Positions 1 through 9,843 are shown, counted from the first letter of the stretch. The stretch is DNA of 64,000 nucleotides from Cyanobacterium aponinum PCC 10605 (GCF_000317675.1 NC_019776.1:4050100-4114099); one strand, 5' to 3'. Made by a program: numbers and translations. Notes: generated by a model not told the origin, from the letters alone.

Positions 1-3000
1 TCCAATTTGGTGATTCTCGTCTTTTCTTTGCAGATATAATCAAAGAATTAAATCATCCTTATTACCCAGAAGTGGCTATTGGTTATAAAGGTTCACAACC
101 GGTGTTACTAAATCTTACGGATACCGCTAACGATTATAGTTTATTAGAACAGCCTATATGGGAAACAAAAAACCAAACAACGAATGAAGATCCTTTAGAA
201 GCAGCGACAAAATTAGTTAAATTAGTGCAAAGATATGTAGAATTATTACCCCATGAAAAAACAAATCTTACCCTAATTCTTTATCAATGCGACTCTATTA
301 AACTACCATTAGCAGTAATTAATCAATTAGCTAAATTACAAGAAGATCAAGAAGAATACCGTTGTCATGTAATTCTTCGACATCAGGAATCAAAAAAACT
401 AAATCGCCTGTATGAACAAATGATTGAAAATACAGACGCAGATCCTGATGCTTTTATTGCCAGTGAGGTTTCACAAGATTTTATGGCTAAACTTCGTATT
501 AGTGTCACCTCTGATTCTATTCCTGTTCAAAGTCAAAAAGAAGGAAAGTATGCAGACATAGTATTTTTACAAGATGTAATTTCTCGACAAGCAGAAATTG
601 TCTGGGAATCTTCTCCTGACGAACAAATAACTGATGAGTTACTCTATCATGTTCCTCCTCGGTGGTCTCGAAAACGTCCTGCGGCTAAAGATGAATTAAA
701 ATCTACAGTATATTTAGTTAGCCCTAATCAGCCCGAAGTAGGTAAAATTTATCTAAACATGATTTATAGCATTATCAAGGCTAAAGATTTAGGGAGTAAT
801 GAATATTTCCTTCCGGCAAGACAAATATCTTTTCAAAATAACACTACTCAGACAATTTTTGCAGATATTCATCGGTTAGGGGAATGGGTGGTAAATTATG
901 ATGATTTATTAGATCGGAGACAGTTACTTAATCAGGGAGTTCAAGTCATTCGTTATCAACAACATCGCACAGATGAACGTAATTTTTTAGTGTCTTCTCA
1001 GGCTTCCTTAAATTTATTACAAGTATTAGTCAAACGCCGTTTAGAATCATTAAATTTAGAACTTAGTGAGGAAGAATTAAAATCACTATCTCAACGGTTG
1101 ATTGATGATGCTAATGGAATCTCAGGAGATATTGTTTTAAGGGCGGCTAAATGTGGTATTTTTGCTAGTGAACTTATCGGGGTTGTTTTAAGTAAAGCCT
1201 TGATTCGTTCTCAATTACCTCAAAATGAACCAATAGGATGGTATTTTTTAGATGATTATGCTAATTGGCTTGGACAAAAGGAAGGATCGATCGCTGATAT
1301 TTTAGTTATTTCTCCTCAAATAATCAATGGTCAACCTATCTTAAAATTAATTATTTCGGAAGCTAAATATGTTAAAGCCAATGGAGTTAGTGAAGCAAGA
1401 AAAACATCACAAAAACAACTTAGAGAAACCGTAGAAAGAATTAGTAGTGCATTATTTATTAATCCTAGTCGATTGGACAGAGATTTATGGTTATCTCGTT
1501 TAGGTGATTTGTTACTTGAGGGAATAGAATTTAGTCCTAATGCAGAAATTTCTCTGGAAAAATGGCGAGATAGCATTCGTTTTGGTAGAGTACAAATTGA
1601 TTTATTAGGTTACTCTCACGTTTTTGCTTCCAGTTCTAGTGACAATGACAGTCATGAACAAATTATTATTCCTAAAGTAAACAATTGTTTTCAGGAAGTT
1701 TTTAATCATGATGATGTCCGTCAATTAATTCTGGCATATCAGCGTGGAGAATCATTTTTAAATATCAGAGAAAAATTGGGAGATGAAAAGCCTTGGTTTG
1801 TATCGAGTCCTCAATTTCCAGCCCCTCGAATTATTTGGGTAAATCATTTTTCTCAAGAATTTCATAAAGATAATTTTTCAAATAGCATAAATAATACTGA
1901 CTATCAAATAGAAACAAAAGATGAAAATAGTTTAAGTGAAAATAATAGTTATTCTTCAGAATTACAAAAAAACACATATTCAAAAAATAATAATTCTTTC
2001 TCCCATCAAATTGACGATAATCTTATTAAAGAAAATAATAATATCACTTTAACTAAAACATCAAATAATAATGAAATTAAGGAAATTTATCCTAATCAAA
2101 TTGACAAACAAATTAATAAACAGGTCATTGATTTAGCGTCATCTAATAGTAATTGGAGAAAACCAAACTTAAACAATTGGTTAAATCAAAATCAAAAATC
2201 TCAAACTTTGAATAACGAAGAACAAGAATGGTTAAATCAAGTAGTTAATTCTCTCCGTCAAGCCTTATTAAGTTATGATTTACAAGCCAAAGTTTTAGAA
2301 CAAAGGTTAACTCCTAATGCCGCATTAATTCAATTTCAAGGCTCAGATCGTCTTAATATTTCTGATATTGAACGTCGTCGCTCTCAATTACTTACTACTC
2401 ATGGTTTAAATGTTATTAACGTTTCTGCACAACCTAGTAAAATTGTTGTAGAGATCGCCCGTCCTCAAAGACAGATTATTTCTTTACAAGAAGTTTGGCA
2501 AAAAAGAAAAATCAATTATAAATATCCTCAAGTTAATTTAAGTTTAATTATTGGAGTTAAAGAAATTGATGGGGAAATACTTTATCTCAATCTAGCCAGT
2601 GAATTTGAAAACTTACAACATCATGCACCACACACTCTAATTGCTGGAACAACTGGAAGTGGAAAGTCGGTTTTGTTAAGGAATTTATTAGTGGATGTTT
2701 GTGCAACTAATTCCCCTAAATTTTTGCATATTTATCTGATTGATGCTAAACAAGGTACAGATTATTTTCCCTTAGAAAACTTACCACATTTACAACAAGG
2801 ACTTATTGTTGAACAGAATCATGCGATCGAGGTTTTTGAAGAAATAGTATCAGAAATGGAAAAAAGATATGTTCTTTTTAGACAAGAAAAAGTTAATAAT
2901 TTATTTGCTTATAACCAAAAAGTAATAAAAGAAAAACAATTACCAGTTTTATTAGTTGTCCATGATGAATTTGCTGATTGGATGTTAGTAGATGAATATA

Positions 3001-3332
3001 AAGATGCTGTTTCGAGTGCTGTGCAACGTCTAGGAGTAAAAGCAAGGGCTGCGGGAATTCATCTAATTTTTGCAGCACAACGTCCCGATAATCAGGTATT
3101 TCCAATGCAATTACGAGATAATTTAGGTAATCGTTTAATTTTAAGAGTTGAAAGTCAAGGAACTTCTGAATTTTCTTTAGGACAAAAAGGAGCAGAAAAT
3201 TTATTAGGAAAAGGACATCTAGTTGGTAGATTATCAGGAGAAATGGATTTAATTTATGCTCAAGTTCCTTTTTTATCAGAAGATGATTTTGCCATTGTTT
3301 GTGAAACGATTGCTAAAGATTGTGAGGTCTAA
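1..3332 (+). CDS. dptH: DptH-like phosphorothioation-dependent restriction ATPase (5' end outside window)
   Basis: The reading frame is open back to base 3, so the GTG at 72 is not a real start and the gene begins upstream of the window. The last third is an FtsK/HerA-type motor: Walker A GTTGSGKS near 2646-2670, Walker B LLVVHDEFADW near 2947-2980, and an AAQRPDN sensor near 3070. A middle segment shows IADILVI, then SEAK about 20 residues later (near 1290-1370), which resembles a PD-(D/E)xK nuclease core. An Asn/Ser-rich linker lies near 1860-2200. The stop is 3 bp before a dndA-type start, which points to the Dnd/Dpt system, where DptF, DptG and DptH restrict DNA lacking phosphorothioate. 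The DptH call rests on the motor and this neighbour; another HerA/FtsK defence ATPase is possible. Confidence 0.62.
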   Translation, partial: QFGDSRLFFADIIKELNHPYYPEVAIGYKGSQPVLLNLTDTANDYSLLEQPIWETKNQTTNEDPLEAATKLVKLVQRYVELLPHEKTNLTLILYQCDSIKLPLAVINQLAKLQEDQEEYRCHVILRHQESKKLNRLYEQMIENTDADPDAFIASEVSQDFMAKLRISVTSDSIPVQSQKEGKYADIVFLQDVISRQAEIVWESSPDEQITDELLYHVPPRWSRKRPAAKDELKSTVYLVSPNQPEVGKIYLNMIYSIIKAKDLGSNEYFLPARQISFQNNTTQTIFADIHRLGEWVVNYDDLLDRRQLLNQGVQVIRYQQHRTDERNFLVSSQASLNLLQVLVKRRLESLNLELSEEELKSLSQRLIDDANGISGDIVLRAAKCGIFASELIGVVLSKALIRSQLPQNEPIGWYFLDDYANWLGQKEGSIADILVISPQIINGQPILKLIISEAKYVKANGVSEARKTSQKQLRETVERISSALFINPSRLDRDLWLSRLGDLLLEGIEFSPNAEISLEKWRDSIRFGRVQIDLLGYSHVFASSSSDNDSHEQIIIPKVNNCFQEVFNHDDVRQLILAYQRGESFLNIREKLGDEKPWFVSSPQFPAPRIIWVNHFSQEFHKDNFSNSINNTDYQIETKDENSLSENNSYSSELQKNTYSKNNNSFSHQIDDNLIKENNNITLTKTSNNNEIKEIYPNQIDKQINKQVIDLASSNSNWRKPNLNNWLNQNQKSQTLNNEEQEWLNQVVNSLRQALLSYDLQAKVLEQRLTPNAALIQFQGSDRLNISDIERRRSQLLTTHGLNVINVSAQPSKIVVEIARPQRQIISLQEVWQKRKINYKYPQVNLSLIIGVKEIDGEILYLNLASEFENLQHHAPHTLIAGTTGSGKSVLLRNLLVDVCATNSPKFLHIYLIDAKQGTDYFPLENLPHLQQGLIVEQNHAIEVFEEIVSEMEKRYVLFRQEKVNNLFAYNQKVIKEKQLPVLLVVHDEFADWMLVDEYKDAVSSAVQRLGVKARAAGIHLIFAAQRPDNQVFPMQLRDNLGNRLILRVESQGTSEFSLGQKGAENLLGKGHLVGRLSGEMDLIYAQVPFLSEDDFAIVCETIAKDCEV

Positions 3333-3335
3333 AAA

Positions 3336-3569
3336 ATGACGTTTTCCAATACGATATTATCTGAATCTATCTACCTAGATTATCACGCTACTACCCCCGT
3401 CGATCGACGTGTTGCGGAAAAAGTGTATGATTATATGGTGAATAACTTTGGCAACAGTAGCAGTATAGATCATATTTTTGACAATCAAGCCACTAAAAAA
3501 ATTAAGCAATCTTTAGTTAATTTCATTTTTCATCTTAATTTCTTGTTAAGAAAAAATAATTGTTTGTAA
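3336..3569 (+). pseudogene. Truncated copy of the dndA 5' end
   Basis: The first ~50 codons are nearly the same as those of the intact dndA at 4194 (both contain VDRRVA and GNSSSIDHIF). After nt ~3480 the similarity stops, and the frame runs through unrelated sequence to a stop at 3569, past the end of vapC on the other strand. The PLP lysine and catalytic cysteine are absent, so it cannot be an active desulfurase. It starts 3 bp after the DptH-like stop, so it probably marks the original position of dndA in that operon. The two copies differ at scattered bases, so the duplication is not very recent, or the copies came from different alleles. Confidence 0.8.
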
Positions 3570-3941
3570 ATCCCTTACTTTTTTAATAGTTTCAAAGTCT
3601 TTATCATTATGAATTAAAATTAAATTATAACTGATAGCTAGTTGAGCAATGCAACAATCAATGGTACTTCTAACTGTTAAACCCTTACGTCTTAAATCAT
3701 AGAAAATACGAGCAGATTTAATCAATATAGAACTATTTTCTGTCAGATAATCTTGATCATCCAAATAAATTTCCAATAGTTGCCATTCTTTTTCATCTTT
3801 AGCACCCTGTAATAATTCCATTTGGATAAAATGACTCAAAAAGAAAGGATTATCTTGAATAATATTTTCTAAATTTTTTCTTTTAATTCCCGTTTTATCT
3901 CGAAAAATATTAACCAAAACAGAAGTATCAATTAGATACAT
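3546..3941 (-). CDS. vapC: PIN-domain toxin of a VapBC-type pair
   Basis: This 131-residue protein has the PIN-domain layout: D5 in MYLID, E42 in QMELLQGA, D95 in STIDCCIAQ and D113/D115 in HNDKDF. These are the acidic residues that hold metal in VapC ribonucleases, which usually cleave tRNA or rRNA. The start overlaps the end of the upstream antitoxin gene by 14 bp, typical of translationally coupled pairs. Its stop lies within the frame of the broken dndA copy, so the pair sits inside a duplicated dndA segment. All acidic positions are present, so the toxin is probably active. Confidence 0.85.
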   Translation of the reverse strand: MYLIDTSVLVNIFRDKTGIKRKNLENIIQDNPFFLSHFIQMELLQGAKDEKEWQLLEIYLDDQDYLTENSSILIKSARIFYDLRRKGLTVRSTIDCCIAQLAISYNLILIHNDKDFETIKKVRDLQTIIFS

Positions 3942-4140
3942 TTTTGTTATTTCTTAACTCCTTATAATTATAGTCTTCTCTAAATTCAATTTTTCCACTT
4001 AAATCTAATAAATTCAGTTTTTTTCGACTACGAATTAACTCTTTTAAAGCCATATTTACTAATTCTTTTTTTGTTCTCACATTAGTTAAACGGAAGGCTT
4101 CCTCTAGTAAACTATCATCAAGATCAATATTTGTTCTCAT
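3928..4140 (-). CDS. vapB: VapB-type antitoxin
   Basis: I chose the ATG at 4140, giving 70 residues starting MRTNIDLDD; the frame extends 11 codons upstream but those residues do not fit the family. The N-terminal part resembles the ribbon-helix-helix DNA-binding region of VapB antitoxins (TNIDLDDSLLEEA, then KKELVNMALKEL). The charged C-terminal part (FREDYNYKELR) would wrap the toxin. It overlaps vapC by 14 bp. Such antitoxins repress their own promoter, and an inverted repeat just upstream is a candidate operator. Confidence 0.82.
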   Translation of the reverse strand: MRTNIDLDDSLLEEAFRLTNVRTKKELVNMALKELIRSRKKLNLLDLSGKIEFREDYNYKELRNNKNVSN

Positions 4141-4155
4141 TTTCTTGTGTAAAAT

Positions 4156-4180
4156 GTGTAAATACAGAAACATTATACAC
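4156..4180. promoter_or_regulatory. Candidate operator between vapB and dndA
   Basis: The arms GTGTA (4156-4160) and TACAC (4176-4180) form an inverted repeat in the 53 bp between the divergent vapB and dndA starts. Its place would suit VapBC autoregulation and might also affect dndA. Only the short arms are seen; no binding is shown. Confidence 0.35.
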
Positions 4181-4193
4181 TCAATAATTTTTA

Positions 4194-5360
4194 ATGTCTA
4201 ATCCCATCTACCTAGATTATCACTCCACAACCCCCGTCGATCGCCGTGTTGCCCAAAAAGTGTATGATTATATGGTGCATAATTTTGGCAATAGTAGCAG
4301 TATAGATCATATTTTTGGCGATCGCACCCAAGAAGCCATCAAAAAAGCAAAACGACAGATAGCTGATTTAATTAATTCATCTCCCCAAGAAATTATTTTC
4401 ACATCAGGCACAACAGAAAGCATTAACCTAGTGATTCAAGGTTTACAACCATCTCGCATTATCATTTCACCAGTAGAGCATAAAGCGGTTATTGATACCT
4501 GTCAAGCAATGGCAAAGAAGGGATTAGCCGAAATTATCTGGTTAAAGGTGGATAAAAAAGCTCGAATTGACTTCAATCATCTGGAAAAAGTATGTAGTCA
4601 GGGGGCGGATTTACTGTGTATCATGGGTGCGAATAATGAGGTTGGGAATATCTATCCCATTGAAGAAATCGGTAAAATCGCTCAAAAATATCATATACCC
4701 TTTCTTTGCGATGGTTCTCAGGCGGTGGGCAAAATTCCCGTTAATTTTGAAGATTGGGGTATCACTTTTTTAACTATCTCTGGTCATAAATTATACGCCC
4801 CAAAGGGTATCGGTGCATTAGTTATCAGAAAAGGTTATCGTTTACAACCCCTCATTTATGGCGGTGGACATCAAAACGGCATTAGATCAGGTACATTAAA
4901 TGTATCAGGGATAGTGGGATTGGGAGAGGCTTGTTATTTACGACAGTTAGAAATGCAAGAAGATGAAAGCGCGATCGCTCTTAAACGAAATCATCTACAA
5001 TCATTATTACAAAGTAAAATCCCTCAATTAGTCGTCAACGGAGACACAGAAAATCGACTAGCGGGGAATCTACATATATCTATTCCTAATGTGCCAAATA
5101 GTGCCATTATTGCTCGAATCAGGCATCAATTAGCCATTTCTACTGGCTCGGCTTGTAGTAGTGCCACCGTTTCCCCTTCTCACGTTTTAAGAGCGATGAA
5201 TTTATCTGATGATTTAATCGAAGGTGCGTTGAGAATCGGAGTAGGAAAATTCACTAGGGATATAGAAATAGAAAAAAGCGCAGACATTATAACCAATGCC
5301 GTCGAAAAAATTTTCCAGTTAACAAGCATCTATGATGCGGATAAATTTACTCGCATTTAA
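4194..5360 (+). CDS. dndA: Cysteine desulfurase, DndA type
   Basis: This 388-residue NifS/IscS-family enzyme would take sulfur from cysteine using PLP. K199 in the SGHKLYAPKG motif is the expected PLP lysine, and C321 in STGSACSSA is the expected persulfide cysteine. The TSGTTESIN motif near residue 68 binds the cofactor phosphate. In Dnd systems DndA feeds sulfur to DndC for backbone phosphorothioation. The gene is full length. The DndA rather than housekeeping IscS assignment depends on the DptH-like gene upstream and on the broken dndA copy directly attached to that gene. It is now separated from the operon by vapBC, so it probably uses its own promoter. Confidence 0.78.
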   Translation: MSNPIYLDYHSTTPVDRRVAQKVYDYMVHNFGNSSSIDHIFGDRTQEAIKKAKRQIADLINSSPQEIIFTSGTTESINLVIQGLQPSRIIISPVEHKAVIDTCQAMAKKGLAEIIWLKVDKKARIDFNHLEKVCSQGADLLCIMGANNEVGNIYPIEEIGKIAQKYHIPFLCDGSQAVGKIPVNFEDWGITFLTISGHKLYAPKGIGALVIRKGYRLQPLIYGGGHQNGIRSGTLNVSGIVGLGEACYLRQLEMQEDESAIALKRNHLQSLLQSKIPQLVVNGDTENRLAGNLHISIPNVPNSAIIARIRHQLAISTGSACSSATVSPSHVLRAMNLSDDLIEGALRIGVGKFTRDIEIEKSADIITNAVEKIFQLTSIYDADKFTRI

Positions 5361-5477
5361 CAAAAATAGAAAGTACCGAGAAATAGTGGAGGATAACTAT
5401 GAGATTAGCCCCCAAATTGTCGTGTTTACGGTGTGGGGCTTTTGCCCGAAGAAGCTAAAGCACTTTTTCGGCAAACT

Positions 5478-6806
5478 CTAATTAAATATTTCTTTCAAAG
5501 TATCAACAAAAGTAGGATAAGAAATTGAGATTGCTTCAGCACGATTAATAGTTGTATTTCCTTTTGCATTCAAAGCGGCGATCGCAAGACTCATAGCAAT
5601 ACGATGATCAGTATAACTGTCAACTTCCGCTCCTCGTAAAGGATTTCCCCCCGTAATTTCTAAACCGTCGGGTAATTCGGTGATTTTTGCCCCCATTTTA
5701 CCCAATTCTAACGCCATTACTGCAAGGCGATCGCTCTCTTTTACCCTCAATTCTTCTGCATCTTTAATAATAGTTGTGCCTTCTGCAAAACAAGCCGCTA
5801 CCGCAAGAATAGGAATTTCATCGATTAAGCGGGGAATAATCGCCCCTGAAAGGGTACAGGCTTTTAATTGGCTCGTTTTTACTTGTAAATCAGCCACCGG
5901 CTCACCGGCGGTCTCTCTTTCGTTGATAATGGTAATATCCGCCCCCATCATCTCCAAGGCTTCTAATATACCCGTACGAGTGGGATTAATGCCCACATTA
6001 GTAATGGTTAATTCCGAATCAGGGGTAATCGCCCCAGCTACTAACCAAAATGCGGCAGAACTAATATCTCCCGGTACTATAACTGTTTGTCCTTGTAAGG
6101 GTGTACCCCCCTCAATGGTAACGCTATTGGTATCTTGATCAATCTCCAATTTACCGCCAAAAGCGTGTAACATTCTTTCACTATGATCTCTTGATAAAGC
6201 AGGTTCTGTGACGGTGGTTTTGCCTTCACTCATCAACCCTGCTAACAGAATACAGGATTTAACTTGAGCCGAAGCAATAGGGGAATGGTAGTGAATGGGT
6301 TTTAAATTTTGCCCAACCACTGCTAAAGGGGCGTTTTGATGATTATTTCTACCGTAAATGATTGCTCCCATTTCTTGCAAAGGCTTGATTACTCTTGACA
6401 TGGGGCGAGTTTTGAGAGAATCATCCCCCGTCACACTAAAAAACTTTCCAGATTGGGCGGCTAATAATCCCAACATTAAACGCATGGTAGTGCCTGAGTT
6501 TCCAGCGTCTAAAACATCGAAAGGCTCTTGTAATCCTTTTTCTCCTACTCCGATAACTCTTACTTCTTCGCTATTTAATTCTGATATTTTTGCCCCCATT
6601 GCTTGAAAACATTTGGCTGTACTACGGGGATCTTCTCCTAATAACAATCCTTTAATTATGGTTTCTCCAGATGCGATCGCACCTAGCATTAAAGCCCGAT
6701 GAGAAATAGACTTATCTCCGGGGATAGTAATATTACCTTGTAGAGATTGAGCTTGATGAGAAATTACTAACTGACTTGAATTTTGGTTATGAGTAAGGTT
6801 AATCAC
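5478..6806 (-). CDS. aroA: 3-phosphoshikimate 1-carboxyvinyltransferase (EPSP synthase)
   Basis: AroA joins PEP to shikimate-3-phosphate in the sixth step of the shikimate pathway. The 442-residue protein is full length. It has GDKSISHR at residues 30-37, [10 protein letters not shown] around residue 100, SAQVKS in the middle, SRDHSERM and the NPTR segment. The set RxHxE, GDK(S/T), SAQxK and NxTR is the one used to define class II, glyphosate-tolerant enzymes. It lies alone on the minus strand, 73 bp past a small possible secreted-peptide gene. A HIP1 octamer is inside the gene. Confidence 0.97.
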   Translation of the reverse strand: MINLTHNQNSSQLVISHQAQSLQGNITIPGDKSISHRALMLGAIASGETIIKGLLLGEDPRSTAKCFQAMGAKISELNSEEVRVIGVGEKGLQEPFDVLDAGNSGTTMRLMLGLLAAQSGKFFSVTGDDSLKTRPMSRVIKPLQEMGAIIYGRNNHQNAPLAVVGQNLKPIHYHSPIASAQVKSCILLAGLMSEGKTTVTEPALSRDHSERMLHAFGGKLEIDQDTNSVTIEGGTPLQGQTVIVPGDISSAAFWLVAGAITPDSELTITNVGINPTRTGILEALEMMGADITIINERETAGEPVADLQVKTSQLKACTLSGAIIPRLIDEIPILAVAACFAEGTTIIKDAEELRVKESDRLAVMALELGKMGAKITELPDGLEITGGNPLRGAEVDSYTDHRIAMSLAIAALNAKGNTTINRAEAISISYPTFVDTLKEIFN

Positions 6807-6878
6807 AAGTTATAAGAGAAAATAGCCATTCAACAGAAAGTTATCTTATCACATTTCTACAACAAAAATTTCTAGGTT

Positions 6879-7046
6879 TTAGGTATCAAGTAGCAAGTTT
6901 GATGGTTTAATTTTTTGAACATTTAAGGGAATATTTGAGTCTGATTCCGATGTATTTTGACTAGAAGAGGGAGTAACAAAAAAACCCATAAACAGGAAAT
7001 TAATAACTATTAACGGAAAAATTCGACTGCATCTTATCTTATTCAT
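6879..7046 (-). CDS. Possible small secreted peptide, 55 residues
   Basis: An ATG at 7046 opens a 55-codon frame between frr and aroA on the same strand. The protein begins with a basic stretch (MNKIRCSR), then a hydrophobic run IFPLIVINFLFMGFFV, then a TPSSSQ segment that looks like a signal-peptide cut site, and a polar tail. I do not recognise it. The tail overlaps sequence resembling the tandem-repeat tracts seen elsewhere, so the frame could be accidental. The rest of the 320-bp intergenic space holds only a short tandem repeat. Confidence 0.4.
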   Translation of the reverse strand: MNKIRCSRIFPLIVINFLFMGFFVTPSSSQNTSESDSNIPLNVQKIKPSNLLLDT

Positions 7047-7098
7047 AATCTGATAGAAATATAATTCAAAAGGCTTTCCCCGCTCCCCTCCTTTTAAA

Positions 7099-7123
7099 AA
7101 CTCCGAACTCCGAACTCCGAACT
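7099..7123. repeat. Heptamer tandem repeat (AACTCCG)
   Basis: Slightly more than three perfect copies of a 7-bp unit lie just after the frr stop. It belongs to the short tandemly repeated (STRR) type common in cyanobacterial intergenic DNA, as do tracts near 8510, 13250, 31570, 45030 and 58745. Confidence 0.8.
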
Positions 7124-7126
7124 GGT

Positions 7127-7678
7127 TTAAATATTAGTTAGCTCTTTCTCTTTAACTTTTAATATATCATCAATTTTTGCGGTATATTTGTCAGTAACTT
7201 TTTGAATTTCGTCTTGTAAATCTCTCGATTCATCCTCAGAAATTTCACTAGCTTTTTCTTGTTTTCTGACTTTATCGATCGCATCTCGGCGAATATTACG
7301 AATAGCTACTTTACCTTCTTCTGCGTACTTAGAAGCTATTTTAACAAACTCCTGACGACGCTCTGCGGTTAAAGGGGGAATATTCAAGCGAATAATTTGC
7401 CCGTCATTATTGGGAGTTAAACCAATATCAGACATAGAAATAGCTTTTTCTAACAGAGAAATACTACCCTTATCAAAAGGTTGAATCATTAAAGTGGTAG
7501 CATCAGGGGTACTAATATTTGCCAGAGATTTTAAGGGAGTTTCCGCCCCATAATAATCCACCATAATTTTATCCAACAAACTGGCATTAGCACGACCAGT
7601 ACGGATAGTATTTAAGTCTTGCTGTGTTTTTTCAACACTTTTGAGCATTAAATTTTGAATTTCATCAATTAACGTCAC
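7127..7678 (-). CDS. frr: Ribosome recycling factor
   Basis: The 183-residue protein matches the usual RRF length and pattern: N-terminal helix with [18 protein letters not shown], the [16 protein letters not shown] segment, and a C-terminal helix with [12 protein letters not shown]. With EF-G it splits the 70S ribosome after termination. Its start overlaps the pyrH stop by 14 bp, the conserved pyrH-frr pair found in most bacteria, so the two genes are surely cotranscribed. Confidence 0.97.
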   Translation of the reverse strand: MTLIDEIQNLMLKSVEKTQQDLNTIRTGRANASLLDKIMVDYYGAETPLKSLANISTPDATTLMIQPFDKGSISLLEKAISMSDIGLTPNNDGQIIRLNIPPLTAERRQEFVKIASKYAEEGKVAIRNIRRDAIDKVRKQEKASEISEDESRDLQDEIQKVTDKYTAKIDDILKVKEKELTNI

Positions 7679-8387
7679 AGAAACCTCCTACAATAGTTCC
7701 TACTTTTTCTCCTTTTACTGCACGGATTATATTACCACGCTCGAAAAGATTAAAAACAACAATGGGAATATTATTTTCTTTACAAAGTGCGATCGCAGTT
7801 CCATCCATAACTCGTAAATCGTTGGTTAAAACATGATTATAGTTTAAACTTTCATAACGACGAGCATTAGGATTAGTTACAGGATCACTGTCATAAACTC
7901 CATCAACTTTAGTGGCTTTGAAAATGACTTGAGCATCAATTTCCGCCGCCCGAAGTGCCGCAGTGGTGTCAGTGGTAAAAAAAGGATTACCCGAACCTGC
8001 ACCGAAAATAACCACCCTACCTAATTCTAAATGACGAATGGCTCTTCTCCTAATATAAGGTTCAGCAACCTCCTGCATGGCGATCGCAGTTTGTACCCTA
8101 GTAGGAACATTCATTCTTTCTAAAGCATCCTGCAAAGTCATCGCATTCATTACGGTGGCAATCATACCTACATAATCGGCTGTGGCACGATCCATACCCT
8201 TAGCAGAAGCCTGAACTCCCCTAAAAATATTACCACCCCCAACTACGATCGCCACTTGGACATTTTGAGCCACAACTTGAGCAATATCCTCAGCGATTTC
8301 GGCAACAACTTTGGGATCGATGCCGTAGCCTAAATTTCCCATTAAGGCTTCACCGCTTAATTTTAATAAAATCCGTTGGTAAGTCAT
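7665..8387 (-). CDS. pyrH: UMP kinase
   Basis: PyrH phosphorylates UMP to UDP. The 240-residue protein has the amino-acid-kinase fold motifs: [11 protein letters not shown] at the start, [10 protein letters not shown] around residue 50, and [17 protein letters not shown] for UMP binding, plus the [10 protein letters not shown] segment. It heads the pyrH-frr pair. The AT-rich sequence between it and dapB contains a heptamer repeat. Confidence 0.97.
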   Translation of the reverse strand: MTYQRILLKLSGEALMGNLGYGIDPKVVAEIAEDIAQVVAQNVQVAIVVGGGNIFRGVQASAKGMDRATADYVGMIATVMNAMTLQDALERMNVPTRVQTAIAMQEVAEPYIRRRAIRHLELGRVVIFGAGSGNPFFTTDTTAALRAAEIDAQVIFKATKVDGVYDSDPVTNPNARRYESLNYNHVLTNDLRVMDGTAIALCKENNIPIVVFNLFERGNIIRAVKGEKVGTIVGGFCDVN

Positions 8388-8507
8388 TCCTCGGTTGCCT
8401 TCATATTCGATAAATTTTCTTCAGTTAAGATACCAGTTTTTGACTACCATAAATTAGTTTTTTTTATTAACTGATGTTACGCAAAAAGATAATTAGTTGT
8501 TGTTTTT

Positions 8508-8540
8508 AGGTGTCAGGTGTCGGGTGTCAGGTGTCAGGTC
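8508..8540. repeat. Heptamer tandem repeat (GGTGTCA type)
   Basis: Four to five imperfect GTGTCAG-like units lie in the 306-bp gap between pyrH and dapB. The reverse-strand version (CCTGACA) appears in the tracts near 13250, 31580 and 45050. I see no gene in the remainder of the gap. Confidence 0.75.
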
Positions 8541-8693
8541 TAAAATCAAAAAAATTCACCCTTTTTTCTTTTGACTTAGTTTTTCTATTGTTTTCTGAAA
8601 CCTCTTTAACTTAACACATGAACAAGTGCGTAAGGTCAGTTATTAACTATGGCTTACGGGAATTCAATACTATAATTAATTCACTATGGGTAA

Positions 8694-9521
8694 CTACAGA
8701 ATTTTCTCTAAACCATAAACAAGGGTTTTTAACTCAACGATTTTGCGAATAGATAGTAAAACCCCCGGCATATAACAGGAGCGATCGCTTGTATCATGAC
8801 GTAAGGTATAAATTTGTCCTTGAGCACCAAAGATAATTTCCTGATGGGCAATTAAACCGGGTAGGCGCACACTATGGATACGAATATTATCACCGCAAAT
8901 ACTACCTCTAGCCCCTTTTAGGTTTTCTGTTTCTTCCACTAACTGAGGATTATAGGTTTTACCTAAATCAGATAACATTTCTGCGGTTTTTATGGCTGTG
9001 CCACTGGGAGCATCTGCTTTTTGGTTGTGATGCAGTTCAATGATTTCTACATGGTCAAAATATTGGGCGGCTTGGATGGCGGCTTGTTGCATCAACACGA
9101 TACCAATGGAAAAATTGGGAATGATTAAAACTCCTGTGGATGCTTTTTCGGCAAATTCTGCTAAGTCTTTAATTTGCTCAGGGGATAAACCCGTAGTACC
9201 CACTACAGGACGTATGCCATATGCGATCGCACTTCTAATGTTGTCATAAATACAATCGGGGTGAGTAAAATCCACCATTACCCCTTGAATTTTGTGCTGA
9301 GTAGCTAAAACTAAGACACTTTCCAAGTCATCAACGATAGGAACTTCTAAAGCACCACAACCAGCTACTTCTCCCACATCTTTACCAATAACAGCTTGAT
9401 TGCGATCAATTGCACCTACTAACATCATATCAGGAGCATTCTTCACGGCTTTGATAACTTCTTTTCCCATTTTTCCTGCTGCACCATTTACTACTACAGG
9501 AATTAAATTTTCTTGATTCAT
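8694..9521 (-). CDS. dapB: 4-hydroxy-tetrahydrodipicolinate reductase
   Basis: DapB makes tetrahydrodipicolinate in the lysine/diaminopimelate pathway. The 275-residue protein has the NAD(P)H-binding [17 protein letters not shown] near the start, VVGTTGLS in the middle, and the [17 protein letters not shown] substrate segment. Full length and single, with no operon partner visible. Confidence 0.96.
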   Translation of the reverse strand: MNQENLIPVVVNGAAGKMGKEVIKAVKNAPDMMLVGAIDRNQAVIGKDVGEVAGCGALEVPIVDDLESVLVLATQHKIQGVMVDFTHPDCIYDNIRSAIAYGIRPVVGTTGLSPEQIKDLAEFAEKASTGVLIIPNFSIGIVLMQQAAIQAAQYFDHVEIIELHHNQKADAPSGTAIKTAEMLSDLGKTYNPQLVEETENLKGARGSICGDNIRIHSVRLPGLIAHQEIIFGAQGQIYTLRHDTSDRSCYMPGVLLSIRKIVELKTLVYGLEKIL

Positions 9522-9568
9522 CGTGAAATAAAATAAGTAATCAGTAACTAAAATAATGCGAAGGCAAA

Positions 9569-9660
9569 GGGCAAAACCCCCTTTATCCTCAGGGCTGTTT
9601 CATTTTCGAGAAAGAAAAAAGAGCGAGAGATAGGGGGAGAGGGAGATGGGGGGATTTTTG
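9569..9660. repeat. Dispersed repeat F, copy 1 (inverted mate at 52141-52232)
   Basis: About 90 bp here are nearly the same as the reverse complement of 52141-52232, with the shared core GGGCTGTTTCATTTTCGAG. It lies in the 322-bp dapB-glgA gap. A second fragment, AAACAGCCCTGCCC, and a CTCGAG-centred palindrome follow at 9740-9785. No gene is seen in this gap. Confidence 0.8.
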
Positions 9661-9843
9661 TTCATAAAGTTTTAACTAATAGAAAAAAATCCTTGTATCT
9701 CTTACTCTTACTTAATCTCAGTTAACCTAATTTTTTACTTTGAAACAGCCCTGCCCTTTATCCTCCCTCGAGAGGGGGGAGGGCAAAAGTCTTTAATTAA
9801 TACTAACCCTAACAGCCCAATACCCGAACTCCTAACTCCTAAC

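Noticed and set aside
5361..5477. A 19-codon frame (MRLAPKLSCLRCGAFARRS) with a TGGAGG site after dndA, and an overlapping frame reading [13 protein letters not shown]
   Set aside because: Both are very short and out of frame with each other; this is more likely a decayed gene piece than a peptide gene.
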